NCBI GenBank assembly: GCA_946480345.1
Contig: CAMLJR010000027.1
Location: forward strand, 1-23,395
Reading direction: 5' to 3'
Source of the DNA: an uncultured Spongiibacteraceae bacterium
GTDB taxonomy: Bacteria; Pseudomonadota; Gammaproteobacteria; Pseudomonadales; CAMLJR01
DNA length: 23,395 bases
Below are positions 1-9,036 of this stretch, one piece after another (within the stretch, counting starts at the first letter, position 1; every line of letters begins with the position of its first letter). The notes below the pieces were generated by a model. The model ran no database searches, was not told the DNA's origin, and was given only the letters and a program-made list of their open reading frames with translations. The position numbers and the translations under genes were made by a program.

Positions 1-51
1 TTGTTTGTGGGGCGAAATCGGCGGCACCTCAATCAAAACGCCCTGCTGCAT
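1..51 (-). CDS. N-terminus of an unidentified protein, cut by the window edge
   Basis: An open frame begins at the ATG at 51 on the minus strand and reads MQQGVLIEVPPISPHKQ to the window edge without a stop. It starts 42 bases after the ppk stop on the same strand, and no terminator hairpin is visible between them, so it could be a second gene of the ppk transcript. The only Shine-Dalgarno-like stretch is an AAGG about 12 bases upstream, which is distant. Seventeen residues are too few to assign a family. It could also be a chance open frame. Confidence 0.3.
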   Translation of the reverse strand, partial: MQQGVLIEVPPISPHKQ

Positions 52-93
52 TAACACCAGAGCCTTTTAATGTGCGTGGGGAATTTAACGCGT

Positions 94-2181
94 TTAGCCT
101 TTGCGCAGAAACGCCGGCAATTCGCCGGTGCGCAAATACACATCGATCGCCTCTTGGCTGCGGAGGCGTCCGCCGCGACGCGATTTGAATTCATTGCGCT
201 GCAATTCGTCGAGAATTCGTGCCTTCACATTGTCATGCCATTGCAGATCGATGATCGCCTGGATTCGTTGTTGCAGACGCGGATCGTAAATCGGACACGT
301 TACTTCAACGCGAAAATCGAGATTGCGTGTCATTAAGTCGGCTGACGAAATGAAATAAAGCGGTTTGCCTCGATTGTGGAAAATAAAAACGCGCGGATGT
401 TCGAGAAAGCGATCGACAATGCTGATTGCTTCAATGTTTTCGCTGATTCCCGCAGCACCCGCTACCAGCGAACACATTCCTCGCACAATCAATTTGACGC
501 GAACGCCAGCCTGACTTGCTTCGTACAGTTTCGCGATGATGCGCTCGTCGACAAGATTGTTGCATTTGATCGTGATTTCCGCCGGTTCGCCCGCTTTCGC
601 ATTGCCGATTTCGTCATTGATCAGCGTCATTAAATTACTGCGATTGCTGTGTGGAGAAACAAATAAATGGCGGAAGCGATGGCGGTGATAAGTGAACTCA
701 ATGAAATCGAAAACATTCGCGACGTCTGCGCCAATTTCCTGATCGTAAGTCAATAAGCTGAAATCCGTGTATACGTTGGCGGTTTTTTCATTGAAGTTTC
801 CCGTACCGATATGCGAGTAATAGCGCGTTGCTCCGTTTTCGTTGCGGCCGATTACGATCAGTTTGCTGTGAACCTTGAGTCCTGGGATTCCGAAAATAAC
901 GTTTGCGCCGCCGTCAGTTAAGCGACGGGCCATGCCGATGTTCGCCTCTTCATCAAAGCGTGCTTGCAATTCGACGACAACCGTTACTTTTTTGTGGTTG
1001 CGCACCGAGTTCACCAGCGCATCGACGATATGGGAATGTTTGGCGACGCGATAGAGCGAAATTTTAATGAACTTGACCGCGGGATCGAGGGCGGCCGTCT
1101 CCAGCAGCTTTACTACGTGATTGAATGAGTGGTACGGGTAGTACAACAAAACATCCTGATTGCGCAGGCAATGGAAAATATTTTCTTCTTGCTGCAACTC
1201 GGGCACGGGTGTTTCCGGTATCGGTTTGAACTCGAGCGAATTTGATCCGACGCGCGGAAAATTCATGAAATCTTTAGAGTTGTGATAACGCGCGCCGGCG
1301 ATAGTGCTGTCGTAGCGACCGAGATTGAACCGCTTCGTAAAATATTGCAGTAAATCCTCTGGCATATCGGCGTCGTAAACAAATCGCACAGGGTCCGCTT
1401 TTCGGCGCCGCTTAAGGCTGCTTGATACTTTGTCGAGCAGGCTTTGCGTAATGCCTTCCTCCATTTCCAATTCGGCATCGCGCGTCAGTTTTATCGTATA
1501 AGCCTCGGCGCTTTCGATTGGGAATATGCCGTGGAAAACTCTCGGCAAATTATGGCGAATGATGTTTTCGAGAACGATATAGACGATTCCGCGTTGACGT
1601 TCGCGCGGTGGGATTTCGACGAAACGCCCTAGGCGTTCGGTCGGAACTTCGAGTAGCGCATAACGTGTTTGTTGTTGCGATTGCAATTTAATGGCGAGGT
1701 AAATCGACGCGTCCGTCAGCTCTGGCAGCGGGTACGTATCATCCAGCAGCACAGGTTCGAGTTCGGGTTGAACGACGCGGTGAAAGTATTGCGTTACAAA
1801 ATCGGCTTGATGTTGATCGAGTTGTTTTTCATTGACTAAATAAATGCGGCTGCGTCGCAGCTGTGCGAGCACATCCTGATAGGTCGATTCGAAGCGTTGT
1901 TGCTGAGCGATAACCTTTTGCTGAATTTGACTCAGCAATTTTTTATAGCGCTCCTGCTCGGTGCCTGTAGAAAACGTCGCAAGACGACGCACATCGGCAA
2001 CGCGTACACGGAAAAATTCGTCCATGTTGTTAGAAAAAATGCCGAGGTAGCGCAGCCTCTGAATAGCAGGGACATTCGGATCGCCGGCTTCCTGCAAGAC
2101 ACGTTCATTGAACGACAGCCAGCTCAACTCCTTCGGAATATAGGGCAGCGCTTTCTTCGTTCTCAACGGCTTCTCTGACAT
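94..2181 (-). CDS. ppk: Polyphosphate kinase 1 (PPK1)
   Basis: PPK1 reversibly polymerises the gamma-phosphate of ATP into inorganic polyphosphate. The protein is 695 residues from the ATG at 2181, close to the 688 of E. coli. The start is chosen because AGGA lies about 9 bases upstream and because the residues after it (MSEKPLRTKK, then the N-terminal-domain motif ELSWLSFNERVLQEA) begin where PPK1 normally begins. A longer in-frame start at 2301 would add 40 atypical residues and swallow the promoter. The C-terminal phospholipase-D-like half is intact: KVHSKL contains the expected phospho-accepting histidine (about H438), followed by the conserved GTGNFNE. The gene is divergent from ppx, whereas E. 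coli has ppk-ppx as one operon. A PHO-box promoter precedes it. Confidence 0.97.
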   Translation of the reverse strand: MSEKPLRTKKALPYIPKELSWLSFNERVLQEAGDPNVPAIQRLRYLGIFSNNMDEFFRVRVADVRRLATFSTGTEQERYKKLLSQIQQKVIAQQQRFESTYQDVLAQLRRSRIYLVNEKQLDQHQADFVTQYFHRVVQPELEPVLLDDTYPLPELTDASIYLAIKLQSQQQTRYALLEVPTERLGRFVEIPPRERQRGIVYIVLENIIRHNLPRVFHGIFPIESAEAYTIKLTRDAELEMEEGITQSLLDKVSSSLKRRRKADPVRFVYDADMPEDLLQYFTKRFNLGRYDSTIAGARYHNSKDFMNFPRVGSNSLEFKPIPETPVPELQQEENIFHCLRNQDVLLYYPYHSFNHVVKLLETAALDPAVKFIKISLYRVAKHSHIVDALVNSVRNHKKVTVVVELQARFDEEANIGMARRLTDGGANVIFGIPGLKVHSKLIVIGRNENGATRYYSHIGTGNFNEKTANVYTDFSLLTYDQEIGADVANVFDFIEFTYHRHRFRHLFVSPHSNRSNLMTLINDEIGNAKAGEPAEITIKCNNLVDERIIAKLYEASQAGVRVKLIVRGMCSLVAGAAGISENIEAISIVDRFLEHPRVFIFHNRGKPLYFISSADLMTRNLDFRVEVTCPIYDPRLQQRIQAIIDLQWHDNVKARILDELQRNEFKSRRGGRLRSQEAIDVYLRTGELPAFLRKG

Positions 2182-2218
2182 GCTCGATCCTGGATTTGAT
2201 GACTGTTTGTCTTGAAGC

Positions 2219-2252
2219 AGTATAAGAACTTTTTTTGACAGTTTTATAACAG
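2219..2252 (-). promoter_or_regulatory. PHO box and -10 element driving ppk (predicted PhoB-activated promoter)
   Basis: Read on the minus strand, 2252 to 2235 is CTGTTATAAAACTGTCAA. This matches the enterobacterial PHO-box consensus (two CTGTCAT-type half sites in direct repeat) at 16 of 18 positions. It is followed by a 10-base spacer and TATACT (2224-2219), a 5/6 match to the sigma70 -10. At Pho promoters the box replaces the -35, with just this spacing. The predicted start of transcription is near 2212, leaving about 30 bases of leader before the ppk ATG. Regulation by PhoB is inferred from sequence only. Confidence 0.75.
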
Positions 2253-2346
2253 CGCTTACGAGGCCTTTAATAACTGAGCGTGAGGTTTCGGCTTTGTGCA
2301 AAGTACGTTCTAATAGAGCCTCACCTTACAGCCTTGGAAAATTATT

Positions 2347-3843
2347 TTGGCGCGTGCTTCTGATGAAGTTTATGCAGCGCTCGATCTAGGATCGAACAGC
2401 TTTCATTTGCTATTAGCGCGGTTCGATGGTCCTCGGTTGATCGTGCTCGATCGCTATAAGGAAAGCGTCCGCCTTGGTTCCGGATTGCAGCCGGACGGAA
2501 GTCTCAGCGATGAAGCGATGATGCGAGCATGGCAGGCGCTCGAAAAAATCGCCGAGCGAATTCGACCGCTGCCATCAGCGTATGTGCGCGTGGTGGGGAC
2601 GAATACATTGCGCATTGCTAAAAATCGCGATCTGTTTTTGGCGCGTGCGGAAAAAATTCTCGGGGTGCCCATCAATATCATCAGCGGTCGGGAGGAGGCG
2701 CGGCTGATCTATCTCGGTGTCGGCAAGGATTTCACGCCGGAGGATCGCACCCGTCTAGTCGTCGACATCGGCGGGGGTTCAACCGAGCTAGTGCTGGGGC
2801 GCAATAAGCCGCAAAAACTCGAAAGCCTCTATATGGGTTGTGTGTCGTTCAGTCGTTTGTATTTTCCAGACGGTCAAATAACTCGGCGCTCATATCAAAA
2901 GGCACTGCTTGCCGCGCGCAGCGAAGTGCAGGGGCTCGTTAGCGAGTTCAATGTCAGCAATTGGGATGAAGCCGTGGGCTCCTCGGGTTCGATCCGATCG
3001 ATCGAGCGTGTGCTCGATAGCATGGGCCTTAATCAAAATCATCTGATTACTGCGGATGGGTTGGATCGCCTCGCCGAAGAGCTGATTGCGGCAAAAGATG
3101 TTGCGCTGTTGGACCTGCCGGGCCTCGATGAGGATCGCCGACCGATTTTTGCCGGAGGTCTGGCAGTGCTGCACGGTGTGTTCGCGGAGCTGAAAATTTC
3201 GGCGATGCATGTGTCGATGTACGCGATTCGCGAAGGCATTATTTATGACTTGGCGGGTCGTCTGCATCAGCGGGATAAGCGTGTCGAAGCCATTGAGCAA
3301 ATGATGGAGCAGTATCGCGTGGATCGAGCCCAGGCCCGCCGCGTGAATCGATTCGCTCAGAGCCTGCTGAATCAGGTCGCGCATCAATTGGCGACCGATG
3401 CAGAGCAGGCGCAACGTCTACTGCAATGGGCGATTGATCTGCACGAGATTGGTTTGAGCATCTCGCACAGCGGATATCACAAGCACGGTGCTTACATTGT
3501 CGCCAATAGCGATATGGCTGGATTTTCGAGGCAGGAGCAGCAGCTCCTGAGTTTTTTGGTATTAAATCATCGCCGCAAGCCGAAGCAGGAACCGGAGGCG
3601 TACGGTTTCACTCCCGACTGGCGGCTCGTTACAATCCTGCGGCTCGCCTGCCTATTCCTGCGCCGCCGCGATGCCGCGTTGCTGCCGACGTCGGTCGAGA
3701 TCGCGTTCCGAGGCACTCGGTGCCGGTTGCGTCTTCCCGCCAAATGGCTGGATCAGCACCCGCTGACGCAGGAGGACCTCACGCAGGAAAATCTGTTGCT
3801 GTCTGCCGTTGGCATCGAGCTAAGCGTTGTTGGCGATAGCTGA
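2347..3843 (+). CDS. ppx: Exopolyphosphatase (Ppx/GppA family)
   Basis: Ppx processively removes terminal phosphates from polyphosphate; GppA paralogues also hydrolyse pppGpp. The 498-residue protein has the ASKHA-fold phosphate loops ALDLGSNSF (from about residue 11) and DIGGGSTEL (140-148), then GSSGSIRS. A C-terminal HD-type helical domain follows, with LHEIGLSISHSGYHKHGAYI. The start is a TTG at 2347: an in-frame stop lies at 2314, no other usable start codon lies between, and the next ATG would delete the first phosphate loop. A GGA sits about 8 bases upstream. The length fits Ppx (E. coli 513) and the neighbouring ppk supports Ppx over GppA. It is divergent from ppk with a 165-base gap. 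I did not find a convincing promoter for ppx itself, only a weak TCTAAT at 2309-2314. Confidence 0.93.
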   Translation: MARASDEVYAALDLGSNSFHLLLARFDGPRLIVLDRYKESVRLGSGLQPDGSLSDEAMMRAWQALEKIAERIRPLPSAYVRVVGTNTLRIAKNRDLFLARAEKILGVPINIISGREEARLIYLGVGKDFTPEDRTRLVVDIGGGSTELVLGRNKPQKLESLYMGCVSFSRLYFPDGQITRRSYQKALLAARSEVQGLVSEFNVSNWDEAVGSSGSIRSIERVLDSMGLNQNHLITADGLDRLAEELIAAKDVALLDLPGLDEDRRPIFAGGLAVLHGVFAELKISAMHVSMYAIREGIIYDLAGRLHQRDKRVEAIEQMMEQYRVDRAQARRVNRFAQSLLNQVAHQLATDAEQAQRLLQWAIDLHEIGLSISHSGYHKHGAYIVANSDMAGFSRQEQQLLSFLVLNHRRKPKQEPEAYGFTPDWRLVTILRLACLFLRRRDAALLPTSVEIAFRGTRCRLRLPAKWLDQHPLTQEDLTQENLLLSAVGIELSVVGDS

Positions 3844-3867
3844 TACGCACCCGCCCCGGCTTTGTCA

Positions 3868-3896
3868 TTGACCGCACTCACCCTCCTCTTTATACT
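3868..3896 (+). promoter_or_regulatory. Strong sigma70-type promoter upstream of the rimP operon leader
   Basis: TTGACC (3868-3873), a 17-base spacer and TATACT (3891-3896) match the -35 and -10 consensus at 5/6 each with optimal spacing. It lies 25 bases after the ppx stop and points towards rimP. The predicted transcription start is near 3903. It could drive the rimP-nusA-infB operon, a short independent RNA, or both. In many gammaproteobacteria this position is occupied by tRNA genes, but I see no tRNA here. Confidence 0.65.
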
Positions 3897-3902
3897 TGCC
3901 GC

Positions 3903-4005
3903 CCCTGGCCGGACCGGTATTTGTGGTTGGCGATAATGAATTAGAGGCTCACTGTGCAGGAAGCGCGCGGTGAAGATGTAAAAAGCCCCTTCTTAGGGGC
4001 TTTTT
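3903..4005 (+). ncRNA. Candidate short transcript or leader RNA between ppx and rimP
   Basis: A consensus-like promoter ending at 3896 and an intrinsic terminator at 3980-4005 bracket about 100 bases with no credible coding frame. The longest small frame is a GTG-initiated 18-codon stretch that runs through the terminator stem. The arrangement is that of a small RNA or a terminated leader. I recognise no Rfam-type family in it: there is no tRNA TTCRA loop, and no 4.5S or 6S signature. The 5' end is estimated from the promoter. This is positional inference only. Confidence 0.3.
3980..4005 (+). terminator. Intrinsic terminator before rimP
   Basis: AAAAAGCCCC (3980-3989) pairs perfectly with GGGGCTTTTT (3996-4005) around a TTCTTA loop. 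The 3' arm is itself a run of five T. It lies 137 bases after ppx and 119 bases before rimP. It could end ppx messages as well as anything started at the 3868 promoter. The A-rich 5' arm makes it potentially bidirectional. Confidence 0.85.
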
Positions 4006-4050
4006 GCTAATGGCGACATTCATCTGCTGGACTGATGTCGCGCAAATCAG

Positions 4051-4076
4051 AAAGTGGGCCTAGTGCCCATTTTTTG
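4051..4076 (+). terminator. rimP leader terminator hairpin (possible attenuator)
   Basis: AAAGTGGGC pairs with GCCCATTTT around a CTAGT loop (core TGGGC/GCCCA plus A-T and G-T extensions), followed by a T run through 4075. It sits 48 bases before the rimP ATG. Just upstream, GCGACAT (4013-4019) pairs with ATGTCGC (4035-4041), a second stem typical of a leader with alternative folds. A terminator in the rimP leader is a known predicted attenuator class (rimP-leader). Assignment to that class is by position and shape, not by a covariance-model hit. Confidence 0.6.
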
Positions 4077-4097
4077 TTGGTGGGTTCGGTTTGCGGA

Positions 4098-4113
4098 AGC
4101 TCCGATCGGAGCT
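4098..4113 (+). other. Perfect 16-base palindrome in the rimP translation-initiation region
   Basis: AGCTCCGATCGGAGCT is perfectly self-complementary and lies 10 bases before the rimP ATG. It can fold as a 6-bp stem with a GATC loop. The right arm contains GGAG, the nearest strong Shine-Dalgarno-like sequence, while the weaker GGA at 4116-4118 lies outside. It may modulate ribosome access or be a protein-binding site; neither can be shown from sequence alone. Confidence 0.5.
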
Positions 4114-4123
4114 GTGGACGGCA

Positions 4124-4579
4124 ATGGCAAAAGAGCAACAGTTGCAGGCAATGCTGGCGCCGGCGGTAACGGCGCTGGGCTACGAATTGTGGGGGCTGGA
4201 GTACCTGACTCATGGCCGCCAAGCCGTGCTGCGCGTCTTCATCGACAGCCCGAACGGTATCGGCGTAGAAGATTGTGCCGCAGTTAGCCGCCAGATCAGC
4301 GCGGTGCTCGACGTTGAAGATCCTATCCCGGTCGAATATACCCTTGAAGTATCGTCCCCGGGCATGGATCGACCGTTGTTCACGCTCGACCAGTACGTCC
4401 GTCATATTGGCGAGCACGTCAAAATCCGACTGCGTGCGCCGTTCGAAGGGCGTCGCAATTTCAGCGGTCAGATGACCGGTGTCGAGAATGAAGAAATCGT
4501 GGTGGTGGTTGAGGAGCACGAATATTTACTGCCCCTCGAATTGATTGATAAGGCGAACATCATTCCGCAGTTCGAGTGA
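4124..4579 (+). CDS. rimP: Ribosome maturation factor RimP
   Basis: RimP assists maturation of the 30S subunit. The 151-residue product has the family N-terminus ([18 protein letters not shown]), the motif [32 protein letters not shown], then [20 protein letters not shown], and a C-terminal SH3-like beta domain ending in [11 protein letters not shown]. coli RimP is about 150 residues. The ATG at 4124 is preferred over one at 4091 because the longer form would add eleven residues encoded by the palindrome region and because a GGA lies 5 bases upstream of 4124. It is the first gene of the rimP-nusA-infB cluster, 99 bases before nusA, with a leader containing two terminator-like hairpins. Confidence 0.95.
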   Translation: MAKEQQLQAMLAPAVTALGYELWGLEYLTHGRQAVLRVFIDSPNGIGVEDCAAVSRQISAVLDVEDPIPVEYTLEVSSPGMDRPLFTLDQYVRHIGEHVKIRLRAPFEGRRNFSGQMTGVENEEIVVVVEEHEYLLPLELIDKANIIPQFE

Positions 4580-4678
4580 TGGCGCGCAAGCAGTGCGGCT
4601 GTCGAAATGGCGTCGCAGGTTTCTTGGGCAAGGATAATCGGGTTGCGTAGCGCGACCGGAGCGTAAGCGAGGCAGGTG

Positions 4679-6184
4679 ATGAACAAAGAAATTTTGTTGG
4701 TGGCTGAAGCGGTATCGAACGAAAAAGGTGTGCCGCGCGGCATCATTTTCGAAGCCATTGAGCAGGCCTTGGCGACGGCGACGAAGAAGCGCTACGACGA
4801 GGAGGCCGACATTCTGGTCACCATCGATCGTGTGACCGGCGATTACGACACCTTTCGTCGCTGGAATGTGGTGGCCGACGATCAAGTCGCGCTGCTCGGC
4901 ACCGAATTCACGCTGGAAGAGGCGCATGAAAAAGATGCATCGCTGAAAGCGGGTGACGTTTATCAGGAAAAAATCGAAAACATCGAGTTCGGCCGTATCG
5001 CCGCGCAGACCGCCAAGCAGGTCATCGTGCAGAAGGTGCGCGAAGCCGAGCGTGCGCAGGTGGTTGATGAATACCGCGACCGCGTCGGCCAGTTGCTGAA
5101 CGGCACCGTCAAAAAAGTTACCCGCGACAACATCATCATCGATCTCGGCAACAACGCGGAAGGCGTGATGCCGCGCGAAGAACTGGTTGGCCGCGAAGTG
5201 TTCCGCGTCGGCGATCGCGTCCGCGCGATTCTGCTCGACGTGCGCTCCGATGCGCGTGGCCCGCAGCTCTACATGAGCCGTGCTTGCCCGGAAATGCTGG
5301 TTGAATTGTTCCGCATTGAAGTTCCCGAAATCGCCGAGCAGGTCATCGAAATTCGTGCTGCGGCGCGCGATCCCGGTTCGCGCGCGAAAATCGCAGTTAA
5401 AACCAACGATGGTCGTATCGATCCAGTAGGTGCGTGCGTCGGTATGCGCGGTTCGCGTGTGCAGGCGGTATCGGGTGAGCTCGGCAACGAGCGCGTCGAT
5501 ATCGTGCTGTGGGACGACAACCCGGCGCAGCTCGTGATCAATGCGATGGCGCCGGCTGAAGTCGAATCGATCGTTGTCGATGAAGATGCGCACACGATGG
5601 ACGTCGCGGTATCGCAAGATAATCTGGCGATGGCGATTGGTCGCGGCGGTCAAAACGTGCGTCTCGCCAGCGAGCTGACCGAATGGACCATCAATGTAAT
5701 GAGTACCGAAGACATGGCGGCCAAGCACCAGCAGGAGTCCGGCCAGGTCATCAAAATGTTCATGACCAGTCTCGATGTCGATGAGGATATCGCCAGTGTG
5801 CTGGTCGACGAAGGCTTTACCAGCCTCGAAGAAGTGGCGTATGTGCCGCTCGAAGAGCTGATGTCGATCGAAGGTTTCGATCGCGATGTGGCCGAAGAGC
5901 TGCGCGCCCGCTCTAAAGATGCGCTGTTGACACAGGCTATTGCCAGCGAAGAGAAGCTCGGCAACCGAGAGCCGGCCGAGGATCTGCTGAACATGGACGG
6001 CATGGACCGCCATTTGGCGTTCCAACTGGCCAGTCGCGGCATTGTGACGATGGAAGATCTGGCCGAGCAGGCCGTTGAAGATTTACTGGAAGTCGAAGGA
6101 CTGGACGATAAGCGCGCAGCGGAGTTGATCATGACTGCGCGTGCGCCCTGGTTTGCCGATCTTGAGCAGAAGCAGCAGGGCTGA
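4679..6184 (+). CDS. nusA: Transcription termination/antitermination factor NusA
   Basis: NusA binds RNA polymerase and nascent RNA and controls pausing, intrinsic termination and antitermination. The 501-residue protein has the N-terminal polymerase-binding domain ([21 protein letters not shown]; about 1-130), an S1 domain (about 135-200, [29 protein letters not shown]), two KH domains (about 200-345, with GACVGMRG and [15 protein letters not shown]) and two C-terminal acidic helix-hairpin-helix repeats (from about 360). The repeated LLxxEGxD patterns near [20 protein letters not shown] are gammaproteobacterial. The ATG at 4679 has GAGG 6 bases upstream; a GTG directly before it (4676) is less likely. 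It lies between rimP and infB as in most bacteria. Confidence 0.97.
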   Translation: MNKEILLVAEAVSNEKGVPRGIIFEAIEQALATATKKRYDEEADILVTIDRVTGDYDTFRRWNVVADDQVALLGTEFTLEEAHEKDASLKAGDVYQEKIENIEFGRIAAQTAKQVIVQKVREAERAQVVDEYRDRVGQLLNGTVKKVTRDNIIIDLGNNAEGVMPREELVGREVFRVGDRVRAILLDVRSDARGPQLYMSRACPEMLVELFRIEVPEIAEQVIEIRAAARDPGSRAKIAVKTNDGRIDPVGACVGMRGSRVQAVSGELGNERVDIVLWDDNPAQLVINAMAPAEVESIVVDEDAHTMDVAVSQDNLAMAIGRGGQNVRLASELTEWTINVMSTEDMAAKHQQESGQVIKMFMTSLDVDEDIASVLVDEGFTSLEEVAYVPLEELMSIEGFDRDVAEELRARSKDALLTQAIASEEKLGNREPAEDLLNMDGMDRHLAFQLASRGIVTMEDLAEQAVEDLLEVEGLDDKRAAELIMTARAPWFADLEQKQQG

Positions 6185-6247
6185 TATTCGCCGAATAGAC
6201 GCGCGAATATTCAATAGAAGCCGGACGATGTACGGGAGAAGAATTGC

Positions 6248-8974
6248 ATGGCAGAAGTGACCGTTAGCCAACTGGCGGAAGTAGTCGGTACGCCGGTTGA
6301 GCGCCTGCTGAAACAGATGCAGGAGGCGGGCTTATCGCACAGCCAGCCCAATCAACTTGTCTCCGATGAAGACAAGCAGATGTTGTTGACGTTTTTGAAA
6401 GGTAGCCACGGTGAAGACACCGGCGAGCCGCGCAAAATCACGCTGAAACGTAAAACCATCAGCACACTCAAGACCGGTAGCGGCCCAGCCAAGAAAACCG
6501 TCAGCGTCGAGGTGCGGAAAAAGCGTACCTACGTTAAACGCGATCCGAGTGAGGTCGATGAGGGCGAGCAGCTCCAGGACGCCGTAGCCTCGGAGGAGGT
6601 TATTGAACAGCCAGTTAGCGAGGCCATTGAAGCGCCGGTTGCTGCAGAGCCAATCGAAGTGGTGGCAGCAGCACCCGCGCCGAAAATCGAAGCGCCGGCT
6701 CCTGCGCCTGTGCCGGCTCCTCGCGAACGCGAGTGGGAAGAGGTTGTCGAGCCGCGCCCTGAATTACATCGCGCGAATATGGATCCTGAGGTTCTGCGCC
6801 ATCAGGCGGCGTTGCGTCGTAAAGAAGAAGAGTTGCGCGAGCGCGAACACCGCGAGTCGGCTTTGGCGAATAAGCGTGCCGCTGAGGCCGCACGCCTAAC
6901 GGCTGCTGTCCGCCCGGCGGCAGCTCCGGCCGATGCAGATAAAGCCAAAAAAGACCTCGCCGCCAAGCCTTTGCCGGTGCGCAAACGCGCCGACGATGAG
7001 GTCGAAGACGACAAGCCGAAGAAGAAGGGACGCAAGGAGCGGGTACCCGCTACCGCGACCGCCTTCGAGCCGCGCAACGTTGCCCGTGCCCATCTGCACG
7101 TGGAAGATTTTGTGCGTGAAGACGACGACGACGCACAGATGCGCCGTCGCAAGAAGAAATCCCTGAAATTGCCGGAAGATGTCAAACGACATGCCTTCCA
7201 GACACCGACTGAGAAAATTGTGCACGAAGTAGCAATCCCTTCCACCGTGACCGTTGGCGAGCTGGCCTCGAAGATGGCCGTCAAGGCGAGCGACGTCATC
7301 AAAGAGCTGATGAAGCTCGGCGTGATGGCGACCATTAACGATGCACTCGATCAGGAAACCGCGCAGATCGTTGTCACCGAACTCGGTCATACGCCGAAGC
7401 TGGTCAGCGACGATGCGCTCGAAGAAGCGCTGATCGAATCGTTGGCCGCGCATGGTGGCACGCCGGAAGGCCGCGCACCGGTGGTAACCGTCATGGGTCA
7501 CGTCGACCACGGCAAAACCTCGCTGCTCGATTACATCCGTAAAACCAAGGTGGCGAGCGGCGAAGCCGGTGGCATTACCCAGCATATCGGTGCGTATCAC
7601 GTCGAAACGCCGAAAGGCATCGTCACGTTCCTCGATACTCCGGGCCATGCCGCGTTCACCGCAATGCGCGCCCGCGGTGCTAAGAGCACCGACATCGTTA
7701 TCCTGGTTGTGGCGGCCGATGATGGCGTGATGCCGCAAACCGAAGAGGCGATCCAGCACGCCCGCGCGGCGAATGTGCCGATCGTGGTGGCGATCAACAA
7801 GATCGACAAAAATTCGGCCGATCCGGATCGCGTCAAGAACGAGCTGGTGCAGAAAGGCGTGATCCCGGAAGACTGGGGCGGCGATACGCAATTCATCGCA
7901 GTGTCGGCGCATACCGGTGTCGGCATCGACGATCTGCTCGATGCGGTTCTGCTGCAGGCGGAAGTGCTTGAGCTGAAAGCCCCGAAAGATATTCCTGGCC
8001 AGGGCATTGTGATCGAATCGCGTCTCGACAAAGGTCGCGGCCCGGTCGCTACCGTGCTGGTTCAGAGCGGTACATTGAAAGCCGGCGATATCGTGCTGGC
8101 AGGTCAGCAGTACGGTCGCGTCCGCGCCATGCTCGATGAAAACGGTCAGCCGGTGGTTACCGCCGGCCCGTCGATTCCCGTCGAAATTCTCGGTCTTGAC
8201 GGCACCCCGGATGCGGGCGAGCCCTTCGTCGTGGTCGAAAGCGAGAAGAAAGCGCGCGATGTGGCCGACTTCCGTCAGCACAAGGATCGCGAAGCGAAAC
8301 TCAAGCGTCAGCACACCGCCAAGCTCGACAACATGTTCGCCAACATCGGCAGCGAAGAGAAGAAAACACTCAACGTTGTGCTCAAGACCGATGTTCGCGG
8401 CTCGCTCGAAGCGCTGCAGGCGGCGTTGGCCGATCTCGGCAACGACGAAGTATCCGTGGTTGTGGTGGGCTCCGGTGTAGGTGGTATCACCGAAACCGAC
8501 GTGCATCTCGCATTGACTGCGAAAGCGGTGATCTTCGGCTTTAACGTGCGCGCTGATAGCGTCGCACGCAAAATCGCCGAAAACGAAGGCATCGATATCC
8601 GTTACTACAGCGTCATTTACGATCTGATCGATGATGTGAAGAGCGCATTGGTCGGTCTGTTATCGCCCGAAAAACGCGAGGAAATCGTTGGTACTGCCGA
8701 AGTGCGCGACGTGTTCCGCTCGCCGAAATTCGGCGCGGTCGCTGGCTGTATGGTCATCGAAGGCACGATTTACCGGAACAACCCGATCCGCGTGCTGCGC
8801 GAAGATGTGGTCATCTACGAAGGCGAACTCGAATCGCTGCGTCGCTTCAAAGACGATGTCGGTGAAGTGCGTGCGGGCTTCGAGTGCGGTATCGGCGTGA
8901 AGAACTACAACGACGTCAAAGTCGGCGACAAGATTGAGGTTTACCAAGTCAAAGAGGTCGCACGCACGCTGTAG
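6248..8974 (+). CDS. infB: Translation initiation factor IF-2
   Basis: IF-2 is the GTPase that recruits fMet-tRNA to the 30S subunit and promotes subunit joining. The 908-residue protein begins with an IF2_N domain (1-52), followed by a long Ala/Pro/Glu/Arg-rich, low-complexity linker (about 60-310). A second IF2_N-like domain (about 330-385) comes before the G domain. The G1 motif is GHVDHGKT (417-424), G3 is DTPGH (463-467) and G4 is NKID (517-520). Domains II-IV and the tRNA-binding C-terminus complete it. E. coli IF-2 is 890 residues. The start has GGAGAAG 6 bases upstream. It lies 63 bases after nusA and 62 before rbfA, in one transcription unit. Confidence 0.98.
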   Translation: MAEVTVSQLAEVVGTPVERLLKQMQEAGLSHSQPNQLVSDEDKQMLLTFLKGSHGEDTGEPRKITLKRKTISTLKTGSGPAKKTVSVEVRKKRTYVKRDPSEVDEGEQLQDAVASEEVIEQPVSEAIEAPVAAEPIEVVAAAPAPKIEAPAPAPVPAPREREWEEVVEPRPELHRANMDPEVLRHQAALRRKEEELREREHRESALANKRAAEAARLTAAVRPAAAPADADKAKKDLAAKPLPVRKRADDEVEDDKPKKKGRKERVPATATAFEPRNVARAHLHVEDFVREDDDDAQMRRRKKKSLKLPEDVKRHAFQTPTEKIVHEVAIPSTVTVGELASKMAVKASDVIKELMKLGVMATINDALDQETAQIVVTELGHTPKLVSDDALEEALIESLAAHGGTPEGRAPVVTVMGHVDHGKTSLLDYIRKTKVASGEAGGITQHIGAYHVETPKGIVTFLDTPGHAAFTAMRARGAKSTDIVILVVAADDGVMPQTEEAIQHARAANVPIVVAINKIDKNSADPDRVKNELVQKGVIPEDWGGDTQFIAVSAHTGVGIDDLLDAVLLQAEVLELKAPKDIPGQGIVIESRLDKGRGPVATVLVQSGTLKAGDIVLAGQQYGRVRAMLDENGQPVVTAGPSIPVEILGLDGTPDAGEPFVVVESEKKARDVADFRQHKDREAKLKRQHTAKLDNMFANIGSEEKKTLNVVLKTDVRGSLEALQAALADLGNDEVSVVVVGSGVGGITETDVHLALTAKAVIFGFNVRADSVARKIAENEGIDIRYYSVIYDLIDDVKSALVGLLSPEKREEIVGTAEVRDVFRSPKFGAVAGCMVIEGTIYRNNPIRVLREDVVIYEGELESLRRFKDDVGEVRAGFECGIGVKNYNDVKVGDKIEVYQVKEVARTL

Positions 8975-9036
8975 CCGGTTGGCGCAGCGCTGCGATGTGC
9001 AGCGTTGCGCTTCACTGACGACAACGTCGAAACACT

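Noticed and set aside
2182..2301. Forty-residue N-terminal extension of PPK
   Set aside because: The extension would cover the PHO box and -10, has no family similarity, and the ATG at 2181 has a good AGGA.
3844..3979. A tRNA gene before rimP, as in many relatives
   Set aside because: No TTCRA T-loop, no acceptor-stem pairing and no CCA end could be found on either strand.
4526..6025. Long open frame on the minus strand opposite nusA (about 500 codons)
   Set aside because: It lies fully antisense to nusA, has an abnormal His/Asp/Arg-rich composition without domains, and mirrors the codon bias of the real gene.
6896..8506. Long open frame on the minus strand opposite infB (about 536 codons)
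   Set aside because: Antisense shadow of the strongly codon-biased infB, with no motif, no ribosome binding site pattern and His/Arg-rich low-information sequence.
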